A model generated the notes under the pieces. The model ran no database searches and had not been told where the DNA came from. It saw only the letters and a list, made by a program, of their open reading frames with translations. This document shows positions 33,831 through 45,029 of a stretch of DNA of 64,000 nucleotides, piece after piece; positions within the stretch are counted from its first letter, which is position 1, and every line of letters begins with the position of its first letter. A program made the position numbers and the translations under genes. The DNA is from Liriodendron chinense (taxonomy: Eukaryota; Streptophyta; Magnoliopsida; Magnoliales; Magnoliaceae): NCBI GenBank assembly GCA_003013855.2, contig PVNU02000916.1, positions 620,001-684,000 on the forward strand. Reading direction: 5' to 3'.

Positions 33831-35260
33831 TTCTGTTCTTTACTTTTTACGGTCATTGTCAGACAAAAATAGTATTAGACAGCTGTCCTGAATACCTAAC
33901 TATCACTTGTATCCGATGTAATCGACATCAGAACTTTTAACCGCATGCTTCATGATCTAAAGTAAATGACAATGATTCTTTTGCTAAACCACTACTTGGT
34001 GTTATGCGTTTGAGACTAATATGCATAAAATGATGTATGATGTATGAGTTTAATGTAAACTGAGTATATCAAAGCATAAAAATGGAAGAACCCATAGGAA
34101 TAATACTTCCCCTTTTTACTTAACCTATGTACCCTTGGGTCATTGCTTTCGAGAGACGTTCGTGTCATAAGCTCAAAACTTTCTTTTAGCTCCGTATTTT
34201 TTTGGGTTTATCTGTCATCCTTCCTGGCCTGCCCCCAGTCATTTCTTTCTGCAGACTTGAGATTTTGATAATATATTAGGGCTTGCCCCCAGTGCTTCTT
34301 CTTCTTATAAACTTGAATTTCTCATAACATATTGGGGCTTGCCCCCAGTGCTTCTGGCTCGTCACTTTGTAAGACCACTTCATTCTAATGAGACAAATCT
34401 TGTGCTTTAGGAATCCGTGCCAAATACCTGTCTGATCATAATCTTTAATTGCATATTCTTGTCGCAGAGTTCTTCAGAAGAGGAAGTTGTCGATATGTTC
34501 AAGGTGAAGTGATACATAATAGAATGCCCTAATCGTCTTCATATAAGGCCATATGTATACATATGCATGCAGGAGATTCCCAACTGTGACTTATCTTCAT
34601 ATACAGTAGAAGAATAATGCGATAATGATGGGAGATCCATGACATAATACAAAAACTGGATATAGATAGCGATGTTCCAATCATCTTCATATAAAACATT
34701 GTGCATAAGTATAAGAGATTGATAATAATACAGTATCCCGACTGTCTTCATGTAGAACCACATATACATATATATGAGAATCCATCAATTCTGAAGTATT
34801 CTCCTATTAAGCAGAGGAATGCCGGAATACCAGGATAGTTAATATGAGAACTTGTGACGAAGATACCATAATATGGGGATGTTGTGATTCGCGTAGACTT
34901 TCTATACGATATTCTCTCCTGATTTGACCAGTCTGATGAGGATATAATAAGTCGGTTGATGATTCGTGGAGTCAATTCTTTGATATTCTCCGACTATGGT
35001 ACCTATCATTAAGAAGAGCTCTACGAACATTTTATATTCATATGCACAACAATATGATGTGAGTGAACATGTAAACAAGTATGAAGCACAGCATACAGAT
35101 GAAGTAAATGCATGAGTGAACATAAGTATATTCCTATCTACTTTATAAACTGCCAGAACTATTTGTAAACGTTCACGATTATTGCAGTTTAGGAAATGGA
35201 GTTCTTCCTAAGTGATATCTATTGGAACCGTACTGGCCGGGGTTCCATTGGACCCTTCCA
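33831..35260. other. Non-coding interior between PMD gene and gag
   Basis: This holds two short tandem-like repeats. Units with 'gcttgcccccagtgcttct' recur near 34283 and 34337, with a weaker one near 34230. Units with 'cttcatata' and 'agagatt' recur about every 90 bases from 34535 to 34760. No retroviral-type motif is visible, and this is where pol would be expected if it had been present. The small open frames (34539-35123) are not recognisable. Confidence 0.5.
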
Positions 35261-35500
35261 TTTTCAAACTGACGACGCCTTGGTTTATCATCTTTTATAT
35301 CTTTCCTTTCAGAACGAAGCATTGCTCGGTTTTATGGCCTATGCATCTGTGATATTCGCAATAGTTAGGATCATCCACGCGTCCTACTTCTGCTGGTCGA
35401 ACAGACTTTGGGAGTCGTAATTTTCTTTCTTCGATTAGTTACTCCATAATTGGGACAAGGTCTTTGATGTCAAATGTATACAGTCCGTTCTTTTCATCTC
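35260..35500 (-). pseudogene. Second, diverged copy of the gag zinc-knuckle segment
   Basis: The minus strand encodes 'FDIKDLVPIME', a stop, 'LIEERK', then 'RPAEVGRVDDPNYCEYHRC' and 'IGHKTEQC'. This aligns block by block with 'FDPKDLMPIMERLVEEG', then 'RPEEAGQTDTPNYCKYHRS', then 'LGHETGEC' in the main gag at about 36380-36190. The Cys-X2-His-X4-His-X4-Cys arrangement is kept in both. The copy has stops and is about 0.9 kb downstream of the first, so gag was partly duplicated in tandem. Confidence 0.75.
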
Positions 35501-35801
35501 GCTCACTGATTGTCATGTGCCGCGACTTCTGAGGTTCTTTGCCCTTGTCTTGTGTCCTCATTACACTGGTCTCTGCCTCATGTCCTGGATTCGGTCGATT
35601 TCAATTTCTAGGGTTCTTTCTTACGTCTACCCGTGTCCTCTTTCTCATTTTGTGTCTTGACTTTTCTGCTTGAGATCGTGTTTCCGAAATGGATTGCTCT
35701 ATCATGCGAACTTCTGCAGCCAGGTTACGAAGGGTGAAAGAGATATTACCTAGCAGTTCATATGGGATCATGGAGTCTGAACCCGACATACGCGTGTTTA
35801 T

Positions 35802-37903
35802 TTATTCGGTGTGGTTCTGTTGTCTTACTTCAACAACATTACGGGCTACCCTCGGTGCTTCTTCTTCCAACTGTCGGATAAGCAGAGCGGTACTAGGGGT
35901 CGCTTTCTGTGAAATCAAGATGGCTAAAGCCTCCTGAACTTTTCCCATCTGTTTGGATATCTCCCTATGGGCTTGAACCAATTTGCTGGCTTGCTCTCGG
36001 ATCGCCAACAATTCGACATCGTGTCCCACCGATTCTCTTTCTTCGATAGCATGTACCATTGTTGTTTGCACCAGTCTTTCATCATGAACTGGTGGTATCG
36101 CAGGTGCTATTGTCACTACAGCTGACGTAACCCGACTGATTTCTTCTGTCGTTATCTTAATGATACCCTGGTTGATCAGTCTCTGCACTTTCCCTTTCAA
36201 GATGAGGCATTCTCCCGTCTCATGTCCCAAGCTTCGATGATACTTACAATAATTGGGGGTATCCGTTTGTCCTGCTTCCTCTGGTCGAATCAGTTCTGGC
36301 AACTGTAGTTCCCCTTCTTCGACCAGGCGTTCCATTATTGGCATAAGGTCTTTCGGGTCAAACGAGTAACGTCCTTCTACCCTGCCCCGTCCGACAATTA
36401 TCATCTTTTTCGATTTTCGTGGCCCTTCGACTCTGAACTGAGTTTTCGCTGGCTTACCTTTAATCTCGTGTTTTGGATGTGACCGTTTTCGATCTTTCGA
36501 GGCTTTGCTCTTGTCGACGTAACTTGATGTGACCATCTTCCCGATCTCACGCGCTTCGGTCTCTCCACTTTGAACTGTGTTCTTAGCGCGGCTTCCTCTA
36601 CCATATGGGCCTTTGTCGCTAGGTCCCTGAACGTTGAGAAATTGTGTCCGGATAAACCGAATGAGAGTATTGGGTCCATGGCTTGAGTACACATCTTGAC
36701 TTGCTCAAGCTCGTGAGGCAACTCTCGGCATTGCACCGCTATGGCTCCCCATCTGTCAATAAACGCCTCGACTGACTCTCCTTGCCTCTGATGGACTAAG
36801 GCTAAATCCGTCAGCGAGACTTCTCGCTCAGTGGAGAAAAATTTGGAAATGAACAAATCTTGCATCTGATCCCAAGTCTTGATAGACCTTGCGGGTAATG
36901 ACATATATCATTGAAATGCCTTTCCAGTCAGTGTCGACCCAAACAATCGGAGGCAATATTGAGGTATTACGGACAAATTCCCTAGCACCGTCAAGAATTG
37001 GGTCATATGTTCCTCCGGTGACCCTTTGCCGTCGAATTGTGGGAAGTCGGGATGCTTAAAGTCGTCAGGGAACGGGATTTCGTTGACTTCAGATGGATAC
37101 GGTATCCGATATATATTTTTTCCTCTCTTCTCCTTTTCTCTTTCCTGACGCATCAGGTTCGCGACTGTCTGGGACAACTCTTCTTTCGTGGCATGAGATG
37201 GTTGCGGCGGCGCACGCTTGAATGCAACATTCCCTGGGTGAATTTGTGGTTCTACGGCTACTGGTTCTCCTGTTGTATCCTATGACTCTCCCAGTGGTTG
37301 TCCAAAGGGAACGGTTGGGCTTCTGACTACCTCCTGGGCGACTAAAGCCACCAATGTTTCTTTTATTTCTCTGACCTCTCTAGCTGTGTCTTCTTGGACC
37401 TGAATGATTTAATCTATTTGCTCTTGGATTGGAGGCAGCTCTGCATCTTGCCTGCTCGCCTCCCTTTCTACGACTTGCACCACTGCAACCTGCACTCGCT
37501 GTGGTCTAGCCCTGGTCATATTGGTTTCAGTAGAGCATGCCTTCATTGCAGTCTCAGCCAATCCCCGGATAGTGAATTGGTTTGGTGTTTTGACTATTAG
37601 TGTTGTTCCCGTCATTACCGGGAAATCGGCAGCGACGAAGGAGAATTCTGGCCTTGGTGACACGGTAGCTTTGATAGCATTGCGGGTTTCATTCCTGCAG
37701 ACCGGCTTCCACTGTTTCCTCACACTGCTCTGTGTCTTCAATGTTTCTGCTCTAACTGAAGTCACTTGTCTGCTTTCGGCTTTCTTTGGTGATCGGCGTC
37801 TCTGGACAAGTTGCCAATCGGCTTCAGAAATCACTGTTTCTGCTATCACGAGGTGAGGGAAGTAAAATCCCCCAGAAGCTAGGAAGACCATAGTGGTTGC
37901 CAT
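35802..37903 (-). pseudogene. Tat/Ogre-like gypsy gag polyprotein, decayed
   Basis: The ATG at 37903 opens a gag whose N-terminal third (to 37409) is unfamiliar but open. After a TAA it continues in the same frame through 'PYPSEVNEIPFPDDFKHPDF', then 'QFDGKGSPEEHMTQFL', then 'LFGSTLTGKAFQ', a TGA where the family has Trp, and 'YMSLPARSIKTWDQMQDLFI', then 'HQRQGESVEAFIDRW'. This is the capsid (Retrotrans_gag) domain of Tat-type elements. A frameshift near 36690-36400 leads to 'YCKYHRSLGHETGEC', an unusual knuckle. It ends at 35802 with 'LEEEAPRVARNVVEVRQQ'. The stops are mainly Trp/Gln-type changes, as expected from cytosine deamination. The start was chosen because it is the first Met after the PBS leader. 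Confidence 0.8.
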
Positions 37904-38286
37904 GTGTATAGTTTTGATGGTTGATTCTTTTCTGTCTTCTGTCTTTCTGTCTTTCTCTGCACAGTCATATGCACATTAGAACACCCAGCACCTTTGAAAG
38001 GAGAGAAGATACATCCTTACCAATCGCAATATGGCTCAATGACCGACAAAATCATATAAGTACAAATCATATGCATGCCATGCAAGATTTTGAAATTCTT
38101 TTAGAAAACTTTTGCTTTAAAAATGAAGGGAAGAACGTTCCCGTTGAGAGTCGCCAGTTTGGAGCCCGTAAAGGCGCCGAACATTTCTCCTAGCGGAACT
38201 TTCTTATGTATACATCCATGTCTGCGAACGATTCATCTTAGGATGTTTCTTTACTCAGAGATAACTAGAGATTCTGGTATTGTTCG

Positions 38287-38306
38287 AATCCCCAGTAGAG
38301 TCGCCA
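38287..38306 (-). other. tRNA-Arg-type primer binding site
   Basis: The minus strand reads TGGCGACTCTACTGGGGA, the class of primer binding site described for Ogre-type elements. It lies three bases from the 5' LTR, whose inner end is TGTTAGAGC at 38310 on the plus strand. Confidence 0.85.
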
Positions 38307-38309
38307 GTT

Positions 38310-41300
38310 TGTTAGAGCTTAGAAAAATCGAACCGCTCGTCGGCAGTCTTTTTCCTGTGTTTCATTATTCTGGGGGAATTCTGAGTATAGAGACATTCAT
38401 AGACAATCATAAGCAATCACAAAGTATACACGAGAAAGCACCGCGAGGTGAATTTTATTCCAGAGATTCCGAGATCTTTTACATTCCGGGCTGTGAACTG
38501 GTCACGAACCCTTAATTACATCAACGGATGATCACCCTTGATTAGAAGGCAAAAGTAAATGCATGCATGTATCATAAATGAATTAAATAAAGCATTAAAA
38601 GAGCATAAATATAAATAAAGCACAGCATAGACAACACAGAAATTTTTACGTGGAAACCCTTTCGGGAGAAAACCACGGCACAAAGCGACAAGATTCCACT
38701 ATGAATTGCAGTTATACAATAAATGGAATATTAAAGGAATGAAGCACGGATAGATCGAGCAAGTAGTTTAAATCGTCAGGGATTATAGTCTCGATTTCAT
38801 GGTCGCCGAGACCAAGTCTAGGATTTATTATGGACTAAGCCATTGTGAAGACCAGTTAGATGTCGGTCCCATACTCCTCGGGCATTCCTAGTTGAGTAGC
38901 AACCAGGATTTTAACCGAGTCGTATATCTCAGTGTCATGACGCGTCTCTATGGACAATATGACTTTCAGGGATACACTTCACGGTTTCCGTTTAGTGCAA
39001 CCAGGGCTAGTGACCGTCTCCGCTTGGACGTGTGACTTGCTGGAAGGCACTCCATAGGGTCTTTGTGCAAACAAGGTTTCAACCGAGTCGTATATCTCAG
39101 TGTAATGACGCGTCTCTATGGACGATATAACTTTCAAAGATACACTCCACGGTGTCCACTTACTGCAACCAAGGCTAGTGACCGAATCCGATGGGACGGG
39201 TGACTTGCTGGAAGGCACTCCATGGGGTCTTTGCGCAAACAAGGTTTCGACCGAGTCGTATATCTCAGTGTAATGACACGTCTCTATGGACGATATAACT
39301 TTCAAAGATACACTCCACGGTGTCCACTTACTGCAACCAAGGCCAGTGACCGTCTCCGATGGGACGGGTGACTTGCTGGAAGGCACTCCATGGGGTCATT
39401 GTGCAAACATGGTTTCGACCGAGTCGTATATCTCAGTGTCATGACACGTCTCTATGGACGATATGACTTTCAGGGATACACTTCACGGTGTCCACTTACT
39501 GCAACCAGGGCCAGTGACCGTCTCCGATGGGACGGGTGACTTGCTGGAAGGCACTCCATGCGATCTTTATGCAAACAGGGTTTCGACCGAGTCGTATATC
39601 TCAGTGTCATGACGCGTCTCTATGGACGATATGACTTTCAGGGATACACTTCACGGTGTCCACTTACTGCAACCAGGGCCAGTGACCGTCTCCGATGCAA
39701 CGGGTGACTTACTGGAGGGCACTTCATGGGGTCTTTGTGCAAACAGGGTTTCGACCGAGTCGTATATCTCAGTGTCATGACGCGTCTCTATGGACGATAT
39801 GACTTTTAGAAATACACTCCACGATGTCCACTTACTGTAACCAGGGCCAGTGACCGTCTCCGATGGGATGGGTGAGTTACTGGAGGGCACTCCATAGGGT
39901 CTTTGTGCAAACAGGGTTTCGACCGAGTTGTATATCTCAGTGTCATGACGCGTCTCTATGGATGATATGACTTTCAGAAATACACTCCACGGTGTCCACT
40001 TACTGCAACCAGGGCCAGTGACCATCTCTGATGGGACGGGTGACTTGCTGGAAGGCACTCATTCCCTTAGCCACTCAACTGACGAATCTCGCCTTGGACA
40101 GGACGCACATCAACTGGTCTTAACGATGATGTATTTCAAACGTTTAGAACTCTTTCATTATGGTTTTCGATGATAACCATAGCCCCCTTCGATTTATTCT
40201 CTTATCTCGATCCGAGATGAAATAAATTCATGCAATGGATGCAAATGAGTATAGTACAAAGTAACTATGCTTTATGCATGCTCGAGAGAGAATTGTATTT
40301 ATGCTAAATGTTTAGTGTATCAGACAAATTATGCATTTAATTTGATCAATCTGCTTCGTATATATCTTTGTGTCATCGATATTTTGCCCTTGCGTCTTTG
40401 AGATCGCGATTGATTTCATTTGGCATTAGTAGATTTTCGGGCCATCAGGGCACTTCCCAGGGCCTGTTTACGATCTGATTCGGAGGATTTGGTGAATACT
40501 TGTCATGATCGTCTTTGGATAGGGGTGGAGTATGTCCATGAGGATCGCAATGTGATCGCATTTCAATTTGTTTAGCATGGGTCTATTTCCGAGCCGACTG
40601 GACACTTCCCAGGGTCTGAAAACAACTAAGTAGTGGGCCTGCTGTCCACTTGATTAAGGTATTTGGGGCTCCTGAGTTTGGATAACCTTGTTGCGGTGCA
40701 TGATTATGATATATCATGTTATGGCGAAGAGAAGTCTCCCTCTCGGGTTCGGTCAAATTCCGCTCGATTCCTCTCGATTTCGGCCGTTTCTGGCTCTTTC
40801 GGAAGGGTTTTCGAGGTTTGCAATATTGACTAAGTGTTGGCCCTTTTTGATCAAATTGCTTAATTGGCCCACTTAACATCGACCGTTGGCGAATCCGATC
40901 CGGGGGATGGATAGAGGGCATTGATGTGTGTCTAGGAGCGCTGACACGATCAGAAGGTGGGCCACATCAAAGGCGGGCCACATCAAAGAAGGCCCCACCT
41001 CCCCATTAGCGTCCAGGCACATCTACTATGGGATGTGGGCCCATGTGGCTGAGGTGGGCACATGTGCCCTCTCCCTCAAGCGCATGTGAGAGAAAAGTGA
41101 GGAGAGAGAGGGAAGGGAAGGGAGGTAAGCGCATGTGCCTGCCCCTTGGGCACACTTGTGCGCATGTGGCTTCTCCCTTGGGCGCATGTCCTCCAAGGAC
41201 TTGAGAAATTTCCCATTTGCTTCCAATAAAAGGATGAGCGCATGTCCCATAGGACTTGGAGGATTTTGCTCCGGTGGGAGAAATCCCTTTCCGGTGAGGG

Positions 41301-42454
41301 CATCCGGCGAAGGGATGGGCGCATGTCCCTATCCCGGTGAGGATTCCGGTGAGGAACTTTTACCTCTGCAAGAAGAGTGCTCTGGGAGTGATGATCTCAT
41401 CCCTGTCTCATCAAGTAGAGGGGTATTTATAGTATGTTAATCGGGTATCAGGTACCTGGCGCATGTTGTCTGCAAAAGGGAGGGCATGCGCATGCATTTG
41501 GAGAGAGGAGTCATGCGCATGTGATGGGGATCATGCGCATGTCACCATGCATCAGGCGCATGTGGCTTGGTGTGGGCGCATGTGGCCTTGTTATGGGCGC
41601 ATGTGGCCTCTGTGTTGGCCGCATGTGGCCCCACTTAGAATATTTTCATGATTTTTTATATTTTTATTTTATTTAGAATATTGAAAAGGGAGAGAGAGAG
41701 CTCTCATGCGTCTGTGGTGAGAGGGCAAATGCATGTCTCCTCATGACATCTGCATGTGGAGAAGAGTGAACGAATGCATGTGGAGAGAGAGTGAACGAAT
41801 GCATGTTCCATCCCTTAGAATATTTCAGGTTTTGGGCTCCGACGGGCTACCTTCAAAGGGGGGCTACCTTTTCGGAGACTGAGGTCACTGACGCCAAGCC
41901 GCTTTAAGCCATGATCGACCTCCTGAATGAACGGGGTGCGGTACCGATGGTCATCTGCTGTGAATTTTGGTAGTTCCTTCACAATTTGGACCCTCCGATC
42001 GGCTATTTGTACAAGAATATTATTCCGGGAAGCGCGCACGTAGAAATATACATCGCAAGGACTTCAAACTTGCTACTTAAGGTTTTCCAAGCATTCCGGA
42101 TCATTTGACGGCCATCCGCATGTCTAATTCCAGTCCAAAATGGTACTTGTAGGCTTTTGGGCCCTTTGGGTCAGCTCCAAACGGGTAAAACGCATTTTGG
42201 TGCGCGCAGGTAAGGATATGCATCGCGACTTTGAAACTTGCAGGTTAAGGGTTTTAGGGTGTTTCGGATCATTTGGCAGTAATCCGCATGTCTGATTTTA
42301 CCCCGAAATAACATTTGTAGGTTTCGGTCACGATCGCGCATGTTTGGGTTGCACTGACGTTTTCTGAGTATTTCGGGTCTCGAAATCGGTCCAAATCATC
42401 GTAGATGGATCGCTGAATACTGTTTTACAATGGGTGTGAATTTGAGCCCCAACA
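38310..42454 (-). mobile_element. 5' LTR of the PMD-carrying element, complete
   Basis: The LTR is 4,145 bp with ends TGTTGGGG and CTAACA (minus strand). It holds seven 168-bp units (about 38930-40060), the GCGCATG cluster (about 41040-41740) and the TATA box at 41422-41432. The part from about 40060 to 42454 matches 24875-27271 with few differences, so the element inserted relatively recently even though its genes are broken. The open frames match those of the other LTR and are not credible genes. Confidence 0.85.
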
Positions 42455-42504
42455 ATCTCCATTTTCCTTTTTGTCCTTCACTATGTGACATTTAATAATT
42501 GTAG

Positions 42505-42735
42505 GTCACAATATCTAAAGAATACACTATCATCCTTGATGGGGCTAGTGACAAGACCATTGAGGAAAGGAATGAGCAGGTTTGTTTTGTTCTTCTCAGG
42601 CTCTCTATCTTCTTTGATTTGAAACAAGTCAGTTTGCATCATGAAGTTCTGGAGATGGGTATTTTTTTCCTAATGTGCTTTTTTGTGTGACAGCTGATGT
42701 CTGTAATCAAATTGAGTAGCTCTGATTATTTACAA
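42505..42735 (+). pseudogene. HSP60: Two-exon fragment of a mitochondrial chaperonin-60 gene
   Basis: After an intron-like end ATTGTAG, the exon at 42505-42579 reads 'VTISKEYTIILDGASDKTIE' then 'ERNEQ'. It is followed by an intron of 114 bases (GT at 42580, CAG at 42691-42693) and a second exon reading 'LMSVIKLSSSDYLQ'. Plant mitochondrial HSP60 has, from memory, the same order here (VTISKDDT, ILDGAGDK, IEERCEQ, then IRSAIE, then TSDYDKEK). This region lies in the apical-to-intermediate domain boundary of the chaperonin. The homology stops near 42735. Keeping an intron shows it is a DNA-level copy, not a retrocopy. It starts 50 bases from the LTR end. Confidence 0.75.
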
Positions 42736-43200
42736 TGATCTGCGCATTTGGTTTGCTGCGGGTTTTGATGTGGTCCGCTTCTGCAAGCAGCTTGGGACAT
42801 CTTCTAGTTCGACCTCTATGACACAGTGGGCTAAAACTTCATATTTCTGATCATTTGTCGGTTCAGCTCTCTTACAAACACTACGATAACGACAACCCAC
42901 AAGTTTGGGAGCATTGTTGTGTCATCGCTATTGAAGGGCAATCATGTTTGCTAGTTTAATTTGAGTTAATACATGCTATGTTTACCATTTTTCAGTGCCT
43001 AGGTATCAAGCACCATATGTAACTCTTCAATTCTAACTTGTTTATCTTGAGCTTTCCCAAGTTGACAAGTTGTATACATGCACACTGCATATGCCAGCAT
43101 GGCAGATAGGTAGCACATCTAACCCAACCACCAAAGCATAGATCTAACAAGTTGTTTGATTGTTTAAATAGTCTTCGGGCTTGATGCACTTTAATATCAT
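42736..43200. other. Unidentified, possibly more captured gene sequence
   Basis: Plus-strand frames give short protein-like stretches such as 'SDHLSVQLSYKHYDNDN' and 'VWEHCCVIAIEGQS' (about 42850-42945) that I cannot assign. The minus-strand 70-codon frame at 42992-43204 has no recognisable features. Confidence 0.3.
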
Positions 43201-43224
43201 CCAACTAAAGCAAGTTTGATGAGT

Positions 43225-43600
43225 AAGGATATGGCAAAGCTTTCTACAACTGTAAGCAAGTTTGATGAGTTACATCATCTGTCAGAAGCCTTCTCTCGGA
43301 GGTTAAAAATCTTCAAACGCAATTGCAAGGTCGGGACGCAGAGATCTCATTCCTACGTCAAGAGATGACTCAGTGTACCAATGACATTCTAACTTCACAA
43401 GAGAACAGGAAGAGGAATTCAATGTTGAATTCATGCATTCACTGAAGTTCTAGAAAAACATATTTACATCAGCTCTGTCTGAATTAGATGATTTAAGGTT
43501 GTTTGCTCAAAGCAAAGATGCTTTGTTGCAAGCAGAAAGGAGTAAAGTTGAAGAGCTGTTGCATGAGGAAATTCTTGAGATTTCTCTACATGAGAAGGAA
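43225..43600 (+). pseudogene. Fragment of a long coiled-coil protein gene (possibly TNO1-like golgin)
   Basis: In two frames the plus strand reads 'LLSEVKNLQTQLQGRDAEIS', then 'FLRQEMTQCTNDILTSQEN', then 'SALSELDDLRLFAQSKDALL', then 'QAERSKVEELLHEE'. Heptad-like Leu/Glu/Gln spacing marks a coiled coil. The blocks resemble, from memory, the plant trans-Golgi protein TNO1, but I cannot verify this. There is a stop between the two halves and both ends are abrupt. A 15-base direct duplication 'gcaagtttgatgagt' (43209 and 43256) stands at its start. Confidence 0.6.
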
Positions 43601-45029
43601 TGCCATGTATACCGAAAACATACTCGCTTCATATGCAGCCAGCATACCCAATAACTCTCCAAATGATAGCCATAAAGTAAAGCCTTGAATAAGCTTCAAT
43701 TGGAACTTCATGCATGAAAGTTGCATGAAACTTTAAACAAAAAAAAAAAGAAAAGAAAAAAAAATCATTCTTGCAAGGAAATGCATTAAACTTCAGGCCA
43801 AAAACAAAAAAAAACAAAAAAAAATTTAAAAAAAAAAACAAGCAAAAAGTGCATGAGACCAAAAACCCCATACCCTTATAAAATTGAACGAAATTTATAA
43901 AATGAAAAAATTGACAGTACAAAAAAAAAAAAAAAAAAGCATTCCACTATGTGGACAGTACACAAAAACGACTGAAGAAATAATAAATCACAACTATGAT
44001 TTCTTATAAATAGATAGATACTTGACGCTTTCTCTGACGAAAGTCGTAGATTACACTTTCTCCCACACCAAAATGCACTCAAGATCTTATAGAATCAAAC
44101 AATTTAACTCTCTAGAGAGGTGAGATCTTCACATGTCTCAAATAGATGCAACAATGGCCTAAAAAATCCCTACAAAAACTATGCTGGAGAAATATTTGCA
44201 TTAGCTCTGGCCACCTCTTTTGCTAAACAAAGCTAGCTAGACACATGATATGATTATCAAAATAAGTCCAAGCACAGCCTACAAGTCTGACAAGTAATAA
44301 CGAAAGAATGTGATGATTTATTTTCAATGAACATGGATGGCCAACTTTCCATGTCAGGCAACCTAGTATGTGCACAATGTGCAGCCTCCAAGTGGGCGGT
44401 GAAATATAATAAGCATTGCTTCGGACTAACTAAAAAAAATCATGGCTCTCATTCATCAAGAGAGACATCCATCACCAATGCATTTGGGCACAACCTCAAT
44501 CTCTAGGTACACCGAAGTTCGAGTAAAAGAAAAATGAAGGCACCACTAATCATATAGAGTTGCCTTTTTAAGCATTTTCAAAGATGCCACAAAAAATTGT
44601 CTTTTACAATCATTCGGGTGCGCGCCACAAAAAGAAAGAAGCCTCACCTATCCTTTAAACTGCATGAAAAAATTGAAAAATGCAAAAAGAAGCACAAGGT
44701 TGGCAAATGCAAATTACAATTATAGGCATAGCAACAACAAACCACCTCGAGACTTCTCTCAACATCCAAAAAAAGGACAACAAAGAACCCAAACAAAAAA
44801 CTTTAGATTGCACCAAAAAACTACAGCAGAGGTCTCTTCACATCCACAAACTTCAACTAAGCCTTCTATTTGATATAAACCAGCATCCAGAAGAAAAAAA
44901 AAAAAAGGATTTCACTTATATGCAAAAAAGAGGAATTACAAAAAAGTAAGTAAGAACATTATTTCGTATCCAAATTACCTGAATAAAAATAGATAAATGC
45001 GAGTATTTCTCCTATTCAATACTTCATCC
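43601..45029. other. A-rich sequence with no gene recognised
   Basis: Several A-rich runs occur (about 43738-43770, 43803-43840, 43920-43938). The small minus-strand frames here read poly-A as Phe runs. From 44100 to 45000 I see nothing identifiable. Confidence 0.35.

Larger units (their letters stand above)
24127..42454 (-). mobile_element. Long non-autonomous Tat/Ogre-like LTR retrotransposon carrying an antisense PMD gene
   Basis: The left LTR (24127-27271, truncated) and right LTR (38310-42454) are near-identical direct repeats over more than 3 kb. In minus orientation the order is: 5' LTR (right), tRNA-Arg-type PBS (38306-38287), gag (37903-35802), a second gag zinc-knuckle copy (about 35490-35270), a non-coding stretch, an oppositely oriented PMD gene (33830-28374), a G-rich polypurine tract (27286-27272) and the 3' LTR. 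The LTR ends are TGTTGGGGCTC and GCTCTAACA. No protease, RT, RNase H or integrase motif is visible. At about 18.3 kb it would depend on pol supplied in trans. Extra ORFs, some antisense, are known from Tat/Ogre and Athila gypsy lineages, and this fits that class. The 5-bp target duplication cannot be checked because the left end is lost. Confidence 0.8.

Noticed and set aside
35802..42454. Consideration of this region as an ordinary full-length Ogre element
   Set aside because: No RT, RNase H, integrase or protease motif appears between gag and the polypurine tract on the minus strand. The space is taken by the antisense PMD gene and non-coding DNA.
43738..43940. A-rich runs after gene fragments, suggesting retrocopies with poly-A tails
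   Set aside because: The chaperonin fragment keeps an intron, and several separate A-runs occur in generally A-rich DNA, so a retrocopy origin is not supported.
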